A DNA stretch of 17,922 nt from Chlamydiota bacterium (GCA_011065005.1 JAAKFP010000007.1:1-17922); one strand, 5' to 3'; counted from the stretch's first letter, positions 1 to 9,176 are shown. Made by a program: numbers and translations. Notes: generated from the letters alone by a model not told the origin.

Positions 1-84
1 TTTTGTGGCGCTCTGGTATTTGACCTTTCCCTCTATGAGGCCAACCCTAATTTTTATCCGCAACTTCCTCTAAAAGCGATTTGA
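1..84 (+). CDS. possible C-terminal tail of a gene entering from the left edge (partial, unidentified)
   Basis: Reading frame 1 is open from the first base to a TGA at 82-84 and gives 27 residues ending in PQLPLKAI. The residue mix looks protein-like, but the stretch is too short to assign a family. Frame 2 is also open to a TAA at 71-73, so the choice of frame is uncertain. Support comes mainly from an inverted repeat that straddles the proposed stop (43-95), as a terminator would. It could equally be non-coding. Confidence 0.25.
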   Translation, partial: FCGALVFDLSLYEANPNFYPQLPLKAI

Positions 85-95
85 AAATTAGGGTT
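43..95 (+). terminator. inverted repeat at the end of the possible left-edge gene
   Basis: AACCCTAATTTT at 43-54 is the exact reverse complement of AAAATTAGGGTT at 84-95, with a 29-nt loop. The right arm is followed by TTATTTC, a weak U-rich tail. A rho-independent terminator for a plus-strand gene is plausible. The large loop and AT-rich stem make it a weak case. Confidence 0.35.
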
Positions 96-102
96 TTATT
101 TC

Positions 103-199
103 ACCATGAAGATCAGTGTTTAACTATTTCATAAAAAAATCTTCGCGTGTCCTTCGTTTTCTTCGCGTTCTTCGCGGTTATTGAGTCGGGGTCTGAACG
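103..199 (-). repeat. dispersed hairpin repeat family A, copy 1 (one arm truncated)
   Basis: This copy matches the element at 12274-12395 in the opposite orientation. The shared parts are the loop TTTAACTATTTCATAAAAAA (about 119-138), an arm made of repeated CTTCGCG-like units (141-181), and the outer tag GGGTCTGAACG (189-199). The other arm is reduced to ACCATGAAGATC (103-114), so roughly 25 bp appear to have been lost. The element begins 2 bp beyond the stop codon of the CoiA-like gene. Relative to the upstream gene, it has the same orientation as copy 2. Confidence 0.7.
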
Positions 200-200
200 G

Positions 201-1070
201 TTACCGGCAGGCTTTTTCTAGGAAGATTTGGAAAAGGAGCAGATAGGGTCGCACAAAATACCGATAGAGGAAACGCTTAACTTTTGCTGCTAGAGGTAGC
301 TGTTGGTGCTGTGACAAGATTCTTTCGGCATGGTAGATTTCTTGCAGTGCGGTGACGGTCTTTTGGTCCGACTGTATCCATCTGTCCATCACATCATCGC
401 CGAAAAAGATAGGCCATAGTTCCAACCTCTTTTCTAATAGATTGGGGATCTCTTTTGTAGAAACACTTTCTCGATCTTCTAATGCTTTTGGCAGGGATAG
501 ATTCACGCGGCACCTTAGTTTGACAGGTTTTCGTACCCCTTCACCAATGGTGTCCACCTGATCATAGACAAAACCCCTCCCCTTGGGATCGATATTAGTA
601 AAATAATGCGGCGACCCCTTCAAGAATCTCTCAGCGGCTGTCACTTTCCACTTATTAAAGCGGTTATCATGCAGAATCCAGATGACATTGTATCCAACAG
701 AGAGATAGTCTTTATTCCGACTTCTGATTTCTTCGGCGGTGATTCCAGAACATTGGACCTCGAAGATGATCTTCTTTGGCTCCCAAACGACATCAGCGAT
801 ACGTTGGATTTCCGGGAACCTCTGTTCCAAAGAACATTCTCCGGTGGGGAGAATCTTTTGCAGATATTTTTGAACTTGAATGTGGTTGAGGCTCTTTTGA
901 CTTTGGCGGCACTGCCTGTCGGGTTTCAGGTGATAAAAGTGTTTTTGCCGATGTTCTCCCCCTCGGAGACGAACGATACTTCCACACTCGGTGCAGAGGT
1001 AATCGTTCTGCTTTTGCGCATGATTTGCCGAGACTAGTTGCTTCTTGGTGTCGAGAGCGAAAAGTTGCAT
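201..1070 (-). CDS. coiA: CoiA-like competence protein (zinc finger plus PD-(D/E)xK nuclease-like domain)
   Basis: CoiA-family proteins act in DNA uptake and recombination during natural transformation. The preferred start at 1070 begins MQLFALDTKKQL and gives 289 residues. An upstream in-frame ATG at 1106 would add 12 residues. Neither start has a clear ribosome binding site, and the shorter one matches the usual CoiA N-terminus. The N-terminus has a putative zinc site: C26-x2-C29, then a His-rich stretch (H44, H47) and C54. A PD-(D/E)xK-like core follows, with E82, D93 and E104-V-Q106 (an ExQ signature). The rest, to about residue 289, is basic and helical, ending in a hydrophobic segment. 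The gene is divergent from rpoD. The family assignment is fairly firm. The role in competence is inferred from the family; no other competence gene is visible here. Confidence 0.8.
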   Translation of the reverse strand: MQLFALDTKKQLVSANHAQKQNDYLCTECGSIVRLRGGEHRQKHFYHLKPDRQCRQSQKSLNHIQVQKYLQKILPTGECSLEQRFPEIQRIADVVWEPKKIIFEVQCSGITAEEIRSRNKDYLSVGYNVIWILHDNRFNKWKVTAAERFLKGSPHYFTNIDPKGRGFVYDQVDTIGEGVRKPVKLRCRVNLSLPKALEDRESVSTKEIPNLLEKRLELWPIFFGDDVMDRWIQSDQKTVTALQEIYHAERILSQHQQLPLAAKVKRFLYRYFVRPYLLLFQIFLEKACR

Positions 1071-1159
1071 AATCGGAGAAACTTTAAAAAATGAGTACCT
1101 AATCATATAATATTCTTGAATTTAAAGGGACAGACGATTAAACCTAAAAAACGCGGTTC

Positions 1160-1165
1160 TTGACA
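1160..1165 (+). promoter_or_regulatory. candidate -35 element upstream of rpoD
   Basis: A perfect TTGACA lies 155 bp before the rpoD start in the divergent gap between the CoiA-like gene and rpoD. No good -10 box is found at 16-18 bp spacing. TTAGAA at 15 bp and TATCTT further downstream (1195-1200) are only loose matches. A sigma-66 promoter for rpoD is plausible but unproven. Confidence 0.25.
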
Positions 1166-1320
1166 AAAACTATGTTCCTATTAGAAAATTGCTGTATCTT
1201 TTTTCGGCGTGTCATATGTTCTTAAAACCTAATCGTGTAGGCGATGCTCACAGCATGTTCAAATGTATTTGCCCGAATAACTCCAACAGAAAGATAGGAT
1301 TAATCTTTAAATAGGAAAGA

Positions 1321-2982
1321 ATGAAAAATAACGAAAAAAAAACCTTTTCCCAGCAGCATCAACAAAAAGTTGATGAGCTGGTTGCAGTTGCCAAAGAGCA
1401 GGGGTATATCACTTACGAGGAGATCAACGAAATCCTCCCCATGACTATCGATACTGCTGACCAGATCGATCAGGTGTTGATTTTTCTTAGCGGCATGGAT
1501 GTCCAAATCTTAAACCAATCCGAAGTTGAGCGGCAACGGGAGCGGAAAAAAGAAGCAAAAGAACTCGAGGGACTGCCCCGAAGGGTTGAAGGCGCTCCTG
1601 ATGATCCTGTGCGGATGTATCTGAAAGAGATGGGATCTGTTCCCCTTCTTACTCGTGAAGAGGAGGTGGAAATCTCAAAGCGAATCGAAAAAGCGCAGGC
1701 GCAAGTCGAAAGAATTATTATGCGCTTTCGGTATTCGACCCATGAGGCGATCTCTATAGCACAATTTCTTATTACGGGAAAAGAACGCTTTGATAAGTCG
1801 ATTACGGAAAAGGAGATCGAAAATAAAACAGAGTTTATTGCTCTTCTTCCGAAAATGTGTGAACTCCTACAGCAGGAAGATAGCATCCTTGAAAAGTATT
1901 TTGTGGCGTTAGAGAACCCAAAGCTCAAAAAGGCAGAACACACAAAAATTCTAGAAGGGATCGGAAAATGTAGAATTCGTACCCAGGCCTATTTGCGTAG
2001 GCTTCACTGCCGCCCAAATATTATCGAAGATTTTGGCGAAGTGATTATGGAGGCTTATGATCGCTTTCTCGACCTAGAGAAGCAGATTATCGAATTGACC
2101 CCCCGAGCAGAGAGAAATAAATATGCTGCGGCTAAACTTTCTGCTGCATCACGGAAGCTACAAAAAAAAGAGCTTGCCGCTGGTCGCACCCTCGCAGAAT
2201 TCAAGAAAGATGTTCGGATGTTGCAGCGGTGGACGGATAAGAGTCATGAAGCAAAGCGGGAAATGGTAGAATCTAACCTGCGGCTTGTAATTTCTATCGC
2301 TAAAAAGTATACCAACCGTGGCTTGTCCTTCCTCGATCTCATTCAGGAAGGGAACATGGGGTTGATGAAAGCTGTTGAGAAGTTCGAATACCGTCGGGGG
2401 TACAAGTTCTCGACGTATGCGACCTGGTGGATACGACAAGCTGTGACACGTGCCATTGCGGACCAGGCTCGAACCATTCGGATCCCTGTACATATGATCG
2501 AAACGATCAACAAAGTACTACGGGGGGCCAAAAAGCTGATGATGGAAACGGGTCGCGAGCCAACACCCGAAGAACTTGCCAATGAGTTAGGCCTCTCTCC
2601 GGATCGCATTCGGGAGATTTATAAGATTGCTCAGCATCCGATCTCCCTTCAGGCCGAAGTCGGTGACGGCGGTGAGAGTCAATTTGGCGATTTCCTGGAG
2701 GACACCGGAGCAGACTCCCCAGCGGAGGCTACGGGGTATTCGATCCTCAAAGATAAAATGAATGAGGTGCTTGAGACGCTAACAGATCGCGAGCGTAAAG
2801 TATTGATTCAACGTTTCGGTCTTCTTGACGGCAAACCTAAGACATTAGAGGAAGTGGGCGTTGAGTTCAGTGTAACACGTGAGCGAATCCGGCAGATTGA
2901 AGCGAAGGCGTTGCGAAAGATGCGCCATCCTACTCGTTCTCGGCAGCTTAAAGCATTCCTTGACCTTCTAGAATCCGAGTAG
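1321..2982 (+). CDS. rpoD: RNA polymerase primary sigma factor (chlamydial sigma-66)
   Basis: This is the housekeeping sigma factor that directs RNA polymerase to most promoters. Its 553 residues are close to the usual chlamydial length of about 570. Region 1.1 lies near residues 15-75, and region 1.2 begins at D94 ([21 protein letters not shown]). A long non-conserved region of about 180 residues follows. Region 2 starts at 315 ([16 protein letters not shown]) and contains the -10-reading segment [17 protein letters not shown]. Region 3 follows, and region 4 has the -35-reading helix [20 protein letters not shown] near 518-537. The start is supported by AGGAAAG just upstream and by alignment of EEINEILP with known chlamydial proteins. 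The helicase gene follows after 6 bp, suggesting co-transcription. No defect is seen. Confidence 0.97.
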   Translation: MKNNEKKTFSQQHQQKVDELVAVAKEQGYITYEEINEILPMTIDTADQIDQVLIFLSGMDVQILNQSEVERQRERKKEAKELEGLPRRVEGAPDDPVRMYLKEMGSVPLLTREEEVEISKRIEKAQAQVERIIMRFRYSTHEAISIAQFLITGKERFDKSITEKEIENKTEFIALLPKMCELLQQEDSILEKYFVALENPKLKKAEHTKILEGIGKCRIRTQAYLRRLHCRPNIIEDFGEVIMEAYDRFLDLEKQIIELTPRAERNKYAAAKLSAASRKLQKKELAAGRTLAEFKKDVRMLQRWTDKSHEAKREMVESNLRLVISIAKKYTNRGLSFLDLIQEGNMGLMKAVEKFEYRRGYKFSTYATWWIRQAVTRAIADQARTIRIPVHMIETINKVLRGAKKLMMETGREPTPEELANELGLSPDRIREIYKIAQHPISLQAEVGDGGESQFGDFLEDTGADSPAEATGYSILKDKMNEVLETLTDRERKVLIQRFGLLDGKPKTLEEVGVEFSVTRERIRQIEAKALRKMRHPTRSRQLKAFLDLLESE

Positions 2983-2988
2983 AAATCC

Positions 2989-5223
2989 ATGAAGAGTAAT
3001 CATAGATTTCGAGAAATTGAAACAGAGAAGGCAAAATCCATTTTACAACCTGACGGGCCCCTAAGCCATCACATTCGGGGGTATGAGTCTCGTGAACAGC
3101 AGCAGGGCATGCTTTGCGATGTTATCGATGCTTATAACAACGATGCCATTGCTCTTATCGAAGCGGGTACCGGTATTGGAAAAAGTATGGCGTATCTTAT
3201 TCCCGCTATATTGTGGAGTGTTCAAAACCAAGAACGGACCCTTATTTCTACAAACACCATCACCCTGCAAGAACAGTTGCTGCAAAAAGATATCCCATTG
3301 GCGACCAAGGCTTTGGGTGTAGATCTTAAAGCGGTTTTAGTCAAGGGAATGAGGAATTATGTCTGCTTGCGCAAGCTTGGAGACGCGGCGATAGAGAAGA
3401 GGCTTTTGTCCGATAAAGAAGCTGAAGAGTTGGAACAGATAGAGGACTGGGGTGAAATAACACGGGATGGATCTTTATCGGATCTTTCTTTTGTTCCATC
3501 TCATCAAACTTGGGAAAGGGTTTGTGCTGAGGGGGACACCTGCAATCAGCGGAAGTGCCCTTTTTTCAAACGATGTCATTTTTTTAAAGCAAGAAAAGAA
3601 GCGGAAGACGCACAGATCCTCATCGTTAATCACAGCATGCTGTTTGCTGACCTTGTGTTCAGCATGGAAAGTGATGACACCAAGAAGATAGGCCTTCTCC
3701 CTTCCTATGCCAGAATTATTCTCGATGAAGCTCATGACATTGAAAGTGTCGCAACAGATTTTTTTGCTGATCGAGTTTCCTATCTGCAGATGCTTCGTCT
3801 TATGAGTAGATTGGGGTCAGAAAAACAGGGGAAGCTAGCACTTCTAAGCGAAAAGCTTCAACAAAGATTTCGTAACAAACTCCCGGCGGAAGTTTCCTCT
3901 ATCCACTCCAGATTAAACATCGATTTACCAGCCATGCGTCGAGACTTACTTCAACAAATTGCCGACACTTTCGATGCTTTTCATCTTTTCGTTCAGAGCT
4001 TCACTGGTGCAGGACATCGAAACAGTGAAAACCGACCACAGGGCGAGACGAAACTTCGTATTCTTCCAGGGCATGTGTCGCAGGAACGTTGGGAAAGGGA
4101 AATTCAAACCATTTCCAATCATTTGATCGAAACATGTAAGAGATATGCTCAAACCATCCATCATTTGGAGTCGGATATCCACGCCCTTCAGGATCCAAAA
4201 CTTGATGAGCAAACGGAAGGAGTACGATATGATGTGAATGCTCTAGCAAATCGATTGAGGGAGACTTCAGAAAACCTCACACAGTTTATTTCTCAAGAAT
4301 ACTCTCAAGAGTCGGTTCGTTGGATCGAAGCGCGTCCTTTGAAAACTCTTACAAATATACAGCTTATTGAAGCAAAGCTTGATATCTCAAAGGTTCTTGT
4401 TGACTTTCTCTTTGCAAAGTATCCAACGATTGTTCTTTGTAGTGCAACGATGACGACAAATAACACCTTTCATTTCATCAAGAAGCGGTTAGGGCTCCTT
4501 CCCGAGCTGCTGCCTGACAAAGAGATTATAGAAAAAATATATTTTTCCCCCTTTGACTACCAGAAGCAAGCATTGTTTGTTGTGCCTCAGGATATGCCGA
4601 ATCCAACAAGCAGCGATTTTACTGAAGCTGTCTGCGAACAAGTATGGAATGCCGTTTCGGCTAGCAAAGGGAATGCTTTTGTTCTCTTTACTTCTTATTC
4701 CATGATGCAAAAGTGCTTTGATCAGCTTGCTTTACGATTGGAGGAGAACCGTTATCCTGTATTTAAACAGGGAGATGCCAATCGTAAGAACCTCTTAGAA
4801 AAATTTAAAGATACGAACTACTCTGTTCTTTTTGGAACAGATTCCTTCTGGCAGGGAGTAGATGTTGCTGGAGAAGCGCTTCGCTGTGTGATTATCGTCA
4901 AACTCCCTTTCAAGGTACCTACGGAACCCATTATCCAAGCCCGCACCGAAGCGATTGCCGCTAATGGAGGAGATCCATTTTATGATTACTCCGTACCCAA
5001 CGCCATTGTCAAATTCAAGCAGGGATTTGGGAGATTGATTCGCAATAAAGCAGATCGGGGTTGTATTGTCTGTTTGGATCCACGGATTGTCAAGAAAGGG
5101 TATGGACACCTGTTTCTTAATAGCCTTCCCCCATGCAAGCAGGTCATGACCGAGGGGTCTCAGCTTTTAGAAACCATGCAACAGTTTTATCGCAAAACCT
5201 ACCATCTAACCGTAAACAAATAA
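2989..5223 (+). CDS. dinG: DinG-type superfamily 2 DNA helicase with 4Fe-4S cluster
   Basis: This is an XPD/DinG-family ATP-dependent 5'-3' DNA helicase, a family that resolves R-loops, D-loops and forked structures during repair and replication. Of its 744 residues, Walker A is EAGTGIGKS at 58-66. Four cysteines suit a 4Fe-4S cluster: C126, C185, C190 and C196. The last three have the x4/x5 spacing of Escherichia coli DinG. The Walker B box is DEAH at 246-249. The C-terminal helicase half has VLCSATM, a motif ending in WQGVDVAGEAL, and motif VI around QGFGRLIR (678-685). It lacks the N-terminal exonuclease domain found in Bacillus DinG. The start lies 6 bp after the rpoD stop with no strong ribosome binding site, which suggests translational coupling. 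The related helicase YoaA is an alternative name. Confidence 0.92.
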   Translation: MKSNHRFREIETEKAKSILQPDGPLSHHIRGYESREQQQGMLCDVIDAYNNDAIALIEAGTGIGKSMAYLIPAILWSVQNQERTLISTNTITLQEQLLQKDIPLATKALGVDLKAVLVKGMRNYVCLRKLGDAAIEKRLLSDKEAEELEQIEDWGEITRDGSLSDLSFVPSHQTWERVCAEGDTCNQRKCPFFKRCHFFKARKEAEDAQILIVNHSMLFADLVFSMESDDTKKIGLLPSYARIILDEAHDIESVATDFFADRVSYLQMLRLMSRLGSEKQGKLALLSEKLQQRFRNKLPAEVSSIHSRLNIDLPAMRRDLLQQIADTFDAFHLFVQSFTGAGHRNSENRPQGETKLRILPGHVSQERWEREIQTISNHLIETCKRYAQTIHHLESDIHALQDPKLDEQTEGVRYDVNALANRLRETSENLTQFISQEYSQESVRWIEARPLKTLTNIQLIEAKLDISKVLVDFLFAKYPTIVLCSATMTTNNTFHFIKKRLGLLPELLPDKEIIEKIYFSPFDYQKQALFVVPQDMPNPTSSDFTEAVCEQVWNAVSASKGNAFVLFTSYSMMQKCFDQLALRLEENRYPVFKQGDANRKNLLEKFKDTNYSVLFGTDSFWQGVDVAGEALRCVIIVKLPFKVPTEPIIQARTEAIAANGGDPFYDYSVPNAIVKFKQGFGRLIRNKADRGCIVCLDPRIVKKGYGHLFLNSLPPCKQVMTEGSQLLETMQQFYRKTYHLTVNK

Positions 5224-5309
5224 ATTTAACCAAAAGTTTTTCTTTTAATATTTATTGTTTTGATTAGTCAATAATTTTGGTTTACATTTAATCTCTCTTT
5301 ATATATCCT

Positions 5310-5315
5310 TATAAT
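5310..5315 (+). promoter_or_regulatory. candidate -10 element in the AT-rich gap before the 5379 gene
   Basis: A perfect TATAAT lies 63 bp before the ATG at 5379, in a very AT-rich gap (5224-5378). The nearest -35-like hexamer, TTTACA at 5281-5286, is 23 bp away and therefore too far, so the -35 is unclear. A weak ribosome binding site (AAAGG, 5367-5371) precedes the start. The gap otherwise holds only a weak 8-bp inverted repeat (5228-5235 with 5275-5282). Confidence 0.3.
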
Positions 5316-5378
5316 TCCGTAAGGCATAATAAAATAATTTTTTTATAAAATATTTGTTATAAAAATAAAGGTTTAATA

Positions 5379-6470
5379 ATGACAGCTGTACCTTCATCTT
5401 GCTCTGCTGGGCCAATAAATGGGCTTTCCCCTGTTCAGTCTTCCCCCGTTCAGGATCATTTTGATTCACCATGGGAAAAAGTGAAGAAAGTCGCTCAAAA
5501 AATATTTGATATAATGACGGAGACAGTATGGCCATATATCAATAATGTGGGGAATATCATCGGGAAAAGCCTTAAAATTGTTGTTTTGAAATGCCCTGAA
5601 CTTGAACGAAAGCTAGGCCATATTATAGTAAAAATTGGACTTCTTGCCGGCGTTTCCTGTCTACTTATGGTTAAGACTGTTCATTCGAATATTCTTAGCT
5701 TAATCAAAAACAGTCAAATTCATGATACGGAGGGGATAGTTCACAATGCGATTTCCCTGGCAGTTAACCCGTTCGAGACTTTAGACGCGTTGATCACTTT
5801 CACAGGCTATCTTTCCGAGTTGAATGTTATTCCGGTGATTAGCTTTTTCAGTCTAATTGGGCTTCCTCTAGCGGTTGGAATTAATGGCTACATGGCAATT
5901 AAAGAGGGGTACAACACGGTTCGTTGTGGCATGAATCTGCATGAGTTGCCGAAATCAGTTGATTCGAAAAATGTGGAAATTGTCAAAGGATTTCTTCGAA
6001 AGAAGATCGATGTTACAGACGACGAAAAAGCAAATATTGAGAAGGTTTTCAAAGATAAAAATCCAACGATAGAGGGAGAAGAAAGGCAAGAAGGCATAGA
6101 CCGAGAGGTTACGCTATTGAAAGACCGAAAAATAAATATCCTTTCCCGTCACACGGACAAGAAAATTGTTACCATCATGCAAAACCTTAAAAGGCATTTG
6201 GATAGTGAAACCGTGGATTTTGAAATTGCGAATAAAGGCTTGAGGGACATGAGTAGGTTGACGGTGAGAAAGATCGTTTTTGGAAGTTTAAATTCGTTAG
6301 TGAATCTCGCTTTTAGTGTTGCGTTGGCGGTATCGTGTATCTTTCCGATCTCAGCAATAGTGATTCCTATTGTTGCGATAGTGAAAACACTTGTGGCTCT
6401 TGCCAGACACCATCATAACCACGTTTGGATGGATAAAGGGCTAGAGCATCCACAGTTTCTTGTTGCATAA
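5379..6470 (+). CDS. unrecognised chlamydial multi-pass membrane protein
   Basis: I do not recognise this 363-residue protein. The N-terminal 30 residues are rich in Ser, Pro and Gly without a cleavable signal peptide, as in many type III secreted chlamydial proteins. Hydrophobic segments lie near 80-99, 150-172 and 300-342; the last is long enough for a hairpin of two membrane passes. Between them is a charged, helical region (about 190-295). A His-rich patch, RHHHNH, follows the last segment at about 343-348. The arrangement is loosely like inclusion-membrane proteins, but the segments are spread out, so an ordinary membrane protein is equally possible. A hairpin at 6482-6507 follows the stop. 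Confidence 0.8.
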   Translation: MTAVPSSCSAGPINGLSPVQSSPVQDHFDSPWEKVKKVAQKIFDIMTETVWPYINNVGNIIGKSLKIVVLKCPELERKLGHIIVKIGLLAGVSCLLMVKTVHSNILSLIKNSQIHDTEGIVHNAISLAVNPFETLDALITFTGYLSELNVIPVISFFSLIGLPLAVGINGYMAIKEGYNTVRCGMNLHELPKSVDSKNVEIVKGFLRKKIDVTDDEKANIEKVFKDKNPTIEGEERQEGIDREVTLLKDRKINILSRHTDKKIVTIMQNLKRHLDSETVDFEIANKGLRDMSRLTVRKIVFGSLNSLVNLAFSVALAVSCIFPISAIVIPIVAIVKTLVALARHHHNHVWMDKGLEHPQFLVA

Positions 6471-6481
6471 ATCACAGCCTC

Positions 6482-6507
6482 GGAGGGAGTGATTAAATTA
6501 CCCCTCC
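6482..6507 (+). terminator. hairpin downstream of the 5379-6470 gene
   Basis: GGAGGG (6482-6487) pairs with CCCTCC (6502-6507), and GTGAT (6489-6493) pairs with ATTAC (6497-6501) with one bulged A and a TAA loop. This gives about 11 base pairs just after the stop codon. The stem is followed by seven As before a T-rich run, so it is not a textbook intrinsic terminator on the plus strand. Confidence 0.4.
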
Positions 6508-6567
6508 AAAAAAATCTGTTTTTCTCTATGGTGCACTTAGAAGGAAGATGGATAAAAACAGGTTGGT

Positions 6568-7989
6568 ATGGACAGCCACAGCTCATATGTTATTTCGCAA
6601 GGGCTTTTCCTAAAATCGTTGGCGCTTATATATTTTTTTGCTTTTGGCTCCTTATTAGTCCAAATGAAAGGGCTGTATGGAGCTCAAGGTATTCAGTCGA
6701 TCCAGGAATATCTTGGAAATCTAGCAAAATACTATAAACAAAAACCTTATCTGAAAATGCCAACACTTTTCTGGTTGAATGCCTCAGATTCGACTTTACT
6801 GCTGGCAGCTTGGATGGGTATGGCGGGTTCCCTCCTCGTCATCTTTGGAATCTATCCCGCTCCAATTCTTCTCTTGCTGTGGTTTCTCTATCTCTCATTT
6901 TGCGCTCCAGGATTTCCCTTTCTCCATTTCCAATGGGATGCGCTTCTTTTAGAAGTGGGCTTTATTTCGATCTTTTTCGCCATTCAGTCACCACCCCCAT
7001 TGTGGGTGGTTTATCTATTGTGGTTCCTGTTGTTTAGGTTAATGCTCTCATCGGGACTTACCAAACTGATCTCGGGAAGTCGGGAATGGCATAACCTTAC
7101 AGCTTTGGATTTTCACTACGAAACCCAGCCTTTGCCAACACGACTCGCGTACTTTGCTCACAAACAGCCCAAACTCCTTTCAAGACTCTCCGTGATTGGA
7201 GTCTACTTTTTCGAATTGGTCGTGCCGTTTTTTATTTTTGGTCCTCCCAGCCTACGATTTGCAGCATTTTTTCTTCTCATCTTCTTCCAAGTTCTTATTA
7301 TTGTAACAGGGAATTTCGCCTTTTTTAATTTGCTGACGATTGCATTATGCCTTTCCCTGCTCCCTGATAGTTACCTTTTCGATTTCGAGGCTGTAGCTTC
7401 TTTCGATCCTTTGGTAGGAGCGAATGTGGTGGTGGCGGCTATCATTGCTGCTATTGCTGGGTTTCTGATCGTCTTGAATGCAGTCGAGCTATGCACCAAT
7501 TTCATTCATTCTCGGCTGATCTACAATATCCTTTTTCCCTTTCACCTTTACAAAATCATCAACCCTTATGGATTGTTTGTCCAAATGACAACGATTCGAA
7601 ATGAAATTATTATTGAAGGCAGTGAGGACGGTGAAAACTGGAAAGCTTATGAATTCAAATGGAAGCCGGGAGATCTGTCGCAACCACCTCGAATCGTTGC
7701 TCCACACCAGCCCCGCCTCGATTGGCAGATGTGGTTTGCCGCGTTAAGTAACCAGGAGCAGAATCCTTGGTTTACGCAGTTTCTGTTTCGAGTGCTGGAA
7801 GGGTCGCAAGACGTATTGCATCTTCTGAAAACCAATCCATTTCCAGATCATCCACCCAGGTTCATCCGTGCCTTGGAGTATCGGTATCGCTTCTCAGGTT
7901 TAAAAACCAAACGACAAACAGGTCAGTGGTGGACTCGCGACTACCAAGGCCCCTACAGCTATATCTATTCTCTCATCGGTGAAGATTGA
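6568..7989 (+). CDS. lipase maturation factor (LMF1/LMF2, DUF1222) family membrane protein
   Basis: In animals, LMF1 is an endoplasmic-reticulum protein needed to fold lipoprotein and endothelial lipases. The role of bacterial homologues is largely unknown. The 473 residues have the family signatures in order: FLHFQWDALLLEVGF (about 118-132), SREWHNLTALDFHYETQPLPT (about 171-191), and a soluble tail with NPYGLFVQMTTIRNEI and HQPRLDWQMWFAAL. Hydrophobic segments near 15-35, 75-116, 124-165, 204-265 and 282-308 suggest about eight to ten passes. The start follows an in-frame stop at 6553, with AGG as a weak ribosome binding site. It converges with the ATPase gene 9 bp beyond its stop. The client protein is unknown. 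A lipase-like hydrolase lies about 1.2 kb away, but no link is shown. Confidence 0.88.
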   Translation: MDSHSSYVISQGLFLKSLALIYFFAFGSLLVQMKGLYGAQGIQSIQEYLGNLAKYYKQKPYLKMPTLFWLNASDSTLLLAAWMGMAGSLLVIFGIYPAPILLLLWFLYLSFCAPGFPFLHFQWDALLLEVGFISIFFAIQSPPPLWVVYLLWFLLFRLMLSSGLTKLISGSREWHNLTALDFHYETQPLPTRLAYFAHKQPKLLSRLSVIGVYFFELVVPFFIFGPPSLRFAAFFLLIFFQVLIIVTGNFAFFNLLTIALCLSLLPDSYLFDFEAVASFDPLVGANVVVAAIIAAIAGFLIVLNAVELCTNFIHSRLIYNILFPFHLYKIINPYGLFVQMTTIRNEIIIEGSEDGENWKAYEFKWKPGDLSQPPRIVAPHQPRLDWQMWFAALSNQEQNPWFTQFLFRVLEGSQDVLHLLKTNPFPDHPPRFIRALEYRYRFSGLKTKRQTGQWWTRDYQGPYSYIYSLIGED

Positions 7990-7998
7990 TGGGGTATT

Positions 7999-9171
7999 TT
8001 AGAATAGCGAAGAGAGAAATTTTGTTGCCGAAACAACGCGGATATCCCCATCCAAATAGTCATACTCACCGTGCATCACAATCTGATACGCATAAGGAAT
8101 CTTTAACCTAGATTGGAAATACTTGAGATGAGACGAAATTTGATGATTTGTCAATTTTGCCTCACAAAGAAACCAAGGTTTTCCATCAACAGTGACGAGA
8201 AAATCCACCTCTCGCTTTTCACGATCACGAAGATAGTGTAACTGTGCATCATAACCTTCATAGTCGTGAAGAAAATGGACCAATTTGAGTAAATGAGAAG
8301 CCACCATATTTTCAAACCGAGCCCCCTCATCCTCAACCTCCGACCAGTCCCACAAGTACAACTTAGGCTCTTTTTTTAAGGATCGAACCACCCGATGTGA
8401 AAAGGGATAAATGCGATAACAGTAGTAAAATGATTCCAATACCTTCACCCAATGGGAAACGGCTCTATGGCTCACCTCCAAATCCTCACGAAGAGCGTTC
8501 AGCGATAAAAGTGAACTCACCCTACGAGGAAGGAGATCACAAAGCAGCTGCATCTGTCCTAACTCACGGATCATCTCTAGTTCACGTATATCCTCACGAA
8601 ATAGACGCTCGACCTTCTCTCGATGCCATCTCCTTAGATGTCGTTCTGTTTGCTTGAGCAGGGGTTCGGGAAACCCACCAAATCCAAACAACGCCTCAAG
8701 CTCCGATATACCCTGCTGATCAGCTATGGGTATCTCCTCAAAAACTTGGATCTTATTCTTTTTTTGAAGGCATTCTGCCAACGAAAAGGGATGCAAACGG
8801 TAATAATGATAACGACCTTGTAGCGAATCACCGCCACGCCGAAAAAGATTCAACCGTGCGCTTCCGGTAATTACAAACCGGTAACGATCTTTCCATTTAT
8901 CGTAGTTCCCTTTTATGAGCGTTTTCCACTTCGAATACTTGTGAATCTCATCGAGAATCACCAAATCGGCATCGCCGGGCCACCGAGATGCCAGTATGTC
9001 CTGACGATCTTTTTTGTAGTCCCAGTTAAAATAGGCCGGCCTCTCAAAATAATCGGTCAGGAGCTCCTTAGAAAGTGTTGTCTTGCCCACTTGCCGAGCT
9101 CCACCGATGAAGACCATCTTCTCTTTGAGATCTTCGTAGATATAAGCGGTCAGATATCTCTTCTTCAACAT
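7999..9171 (-). CDS. AAA-family ATPase with DUF4143 nuclease-like C-terminus (COG1373 type)
   Basis: These predicted ATPases are common, often multicopy genes in environmental bacteria; their function is unknown. The 390-residue length is typical. Walker A is GGARQVGKTT (23-32), Walker B is ADLVILDEIHK (68-78), and a sensor-like FVITGSARL follows near 98-106. A winged-helix-like stretch (about 222-250, LREDLEVSHRAVSHWVKVL) precedes the C-terminal DUF4143 region. That region has REVDFLV and FLCEAKL (about 320-340), the D...ExK spacing of PD-(D/E)xK nuclease folds. The gene is intact. The upstream palindromes (9177-9236) reach to within a few bases of the ATG, so they may control expression. 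The start at 9171 has no good ribosome binding site. Confidence 0.9.
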   Translation of the reverse strand: MLKKRYLTAYIYEDLKEKMVFIGGARQVGKTTLSKELLTDYFERPAYFNWDYKKDRQDILASRWPGDADLVILDEIHKYSKWKTLIKGNYDKWKDRYRFVITGSARLNLFRRGGDSLQGRYHYYRLHPFSLAECLQKKNKIQVFEEIPIADQQGISELEALFGFGGFPEPLLKQTERHLRRWHREKVERLFREDIRELEMIRELGQMQLLCDLLPRRVSSLLSLNALREDLEVSHRAVSHWVKVLESFYYCYRIYPFSHRVVRSLKKEPKLYLWDWSEVEDEGARFENMVASHLLKLVHFLHDYEGYDAQLHYLRDREKREVDFLVTVDGKPWFLCEAKLTNHQISSHLKYFQSRLKIPYAYQIVMHGEYDYLDGDIRVVSATKFLSSLF

Positions 9172-9176
9172 ATCTA

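Noticed and set aside
606..1037. 143-codon open frame on the plus strand
   Set aside because: It lies wholly opposite the CoiA-like gene, has no family features, and is explained as an antisense shadow.
1470..1943. 157-codon open frame on the minus strand
   Set aside because: It is antisense to the well-supported rpoD and its Ser/Arg-rich product is typical of a shadow.
5228..5282. rho-independent terminator after dinG
   Set aside because: Only an 8-bp AT-rich pair with a 39-nt loop is present, too weak to call.
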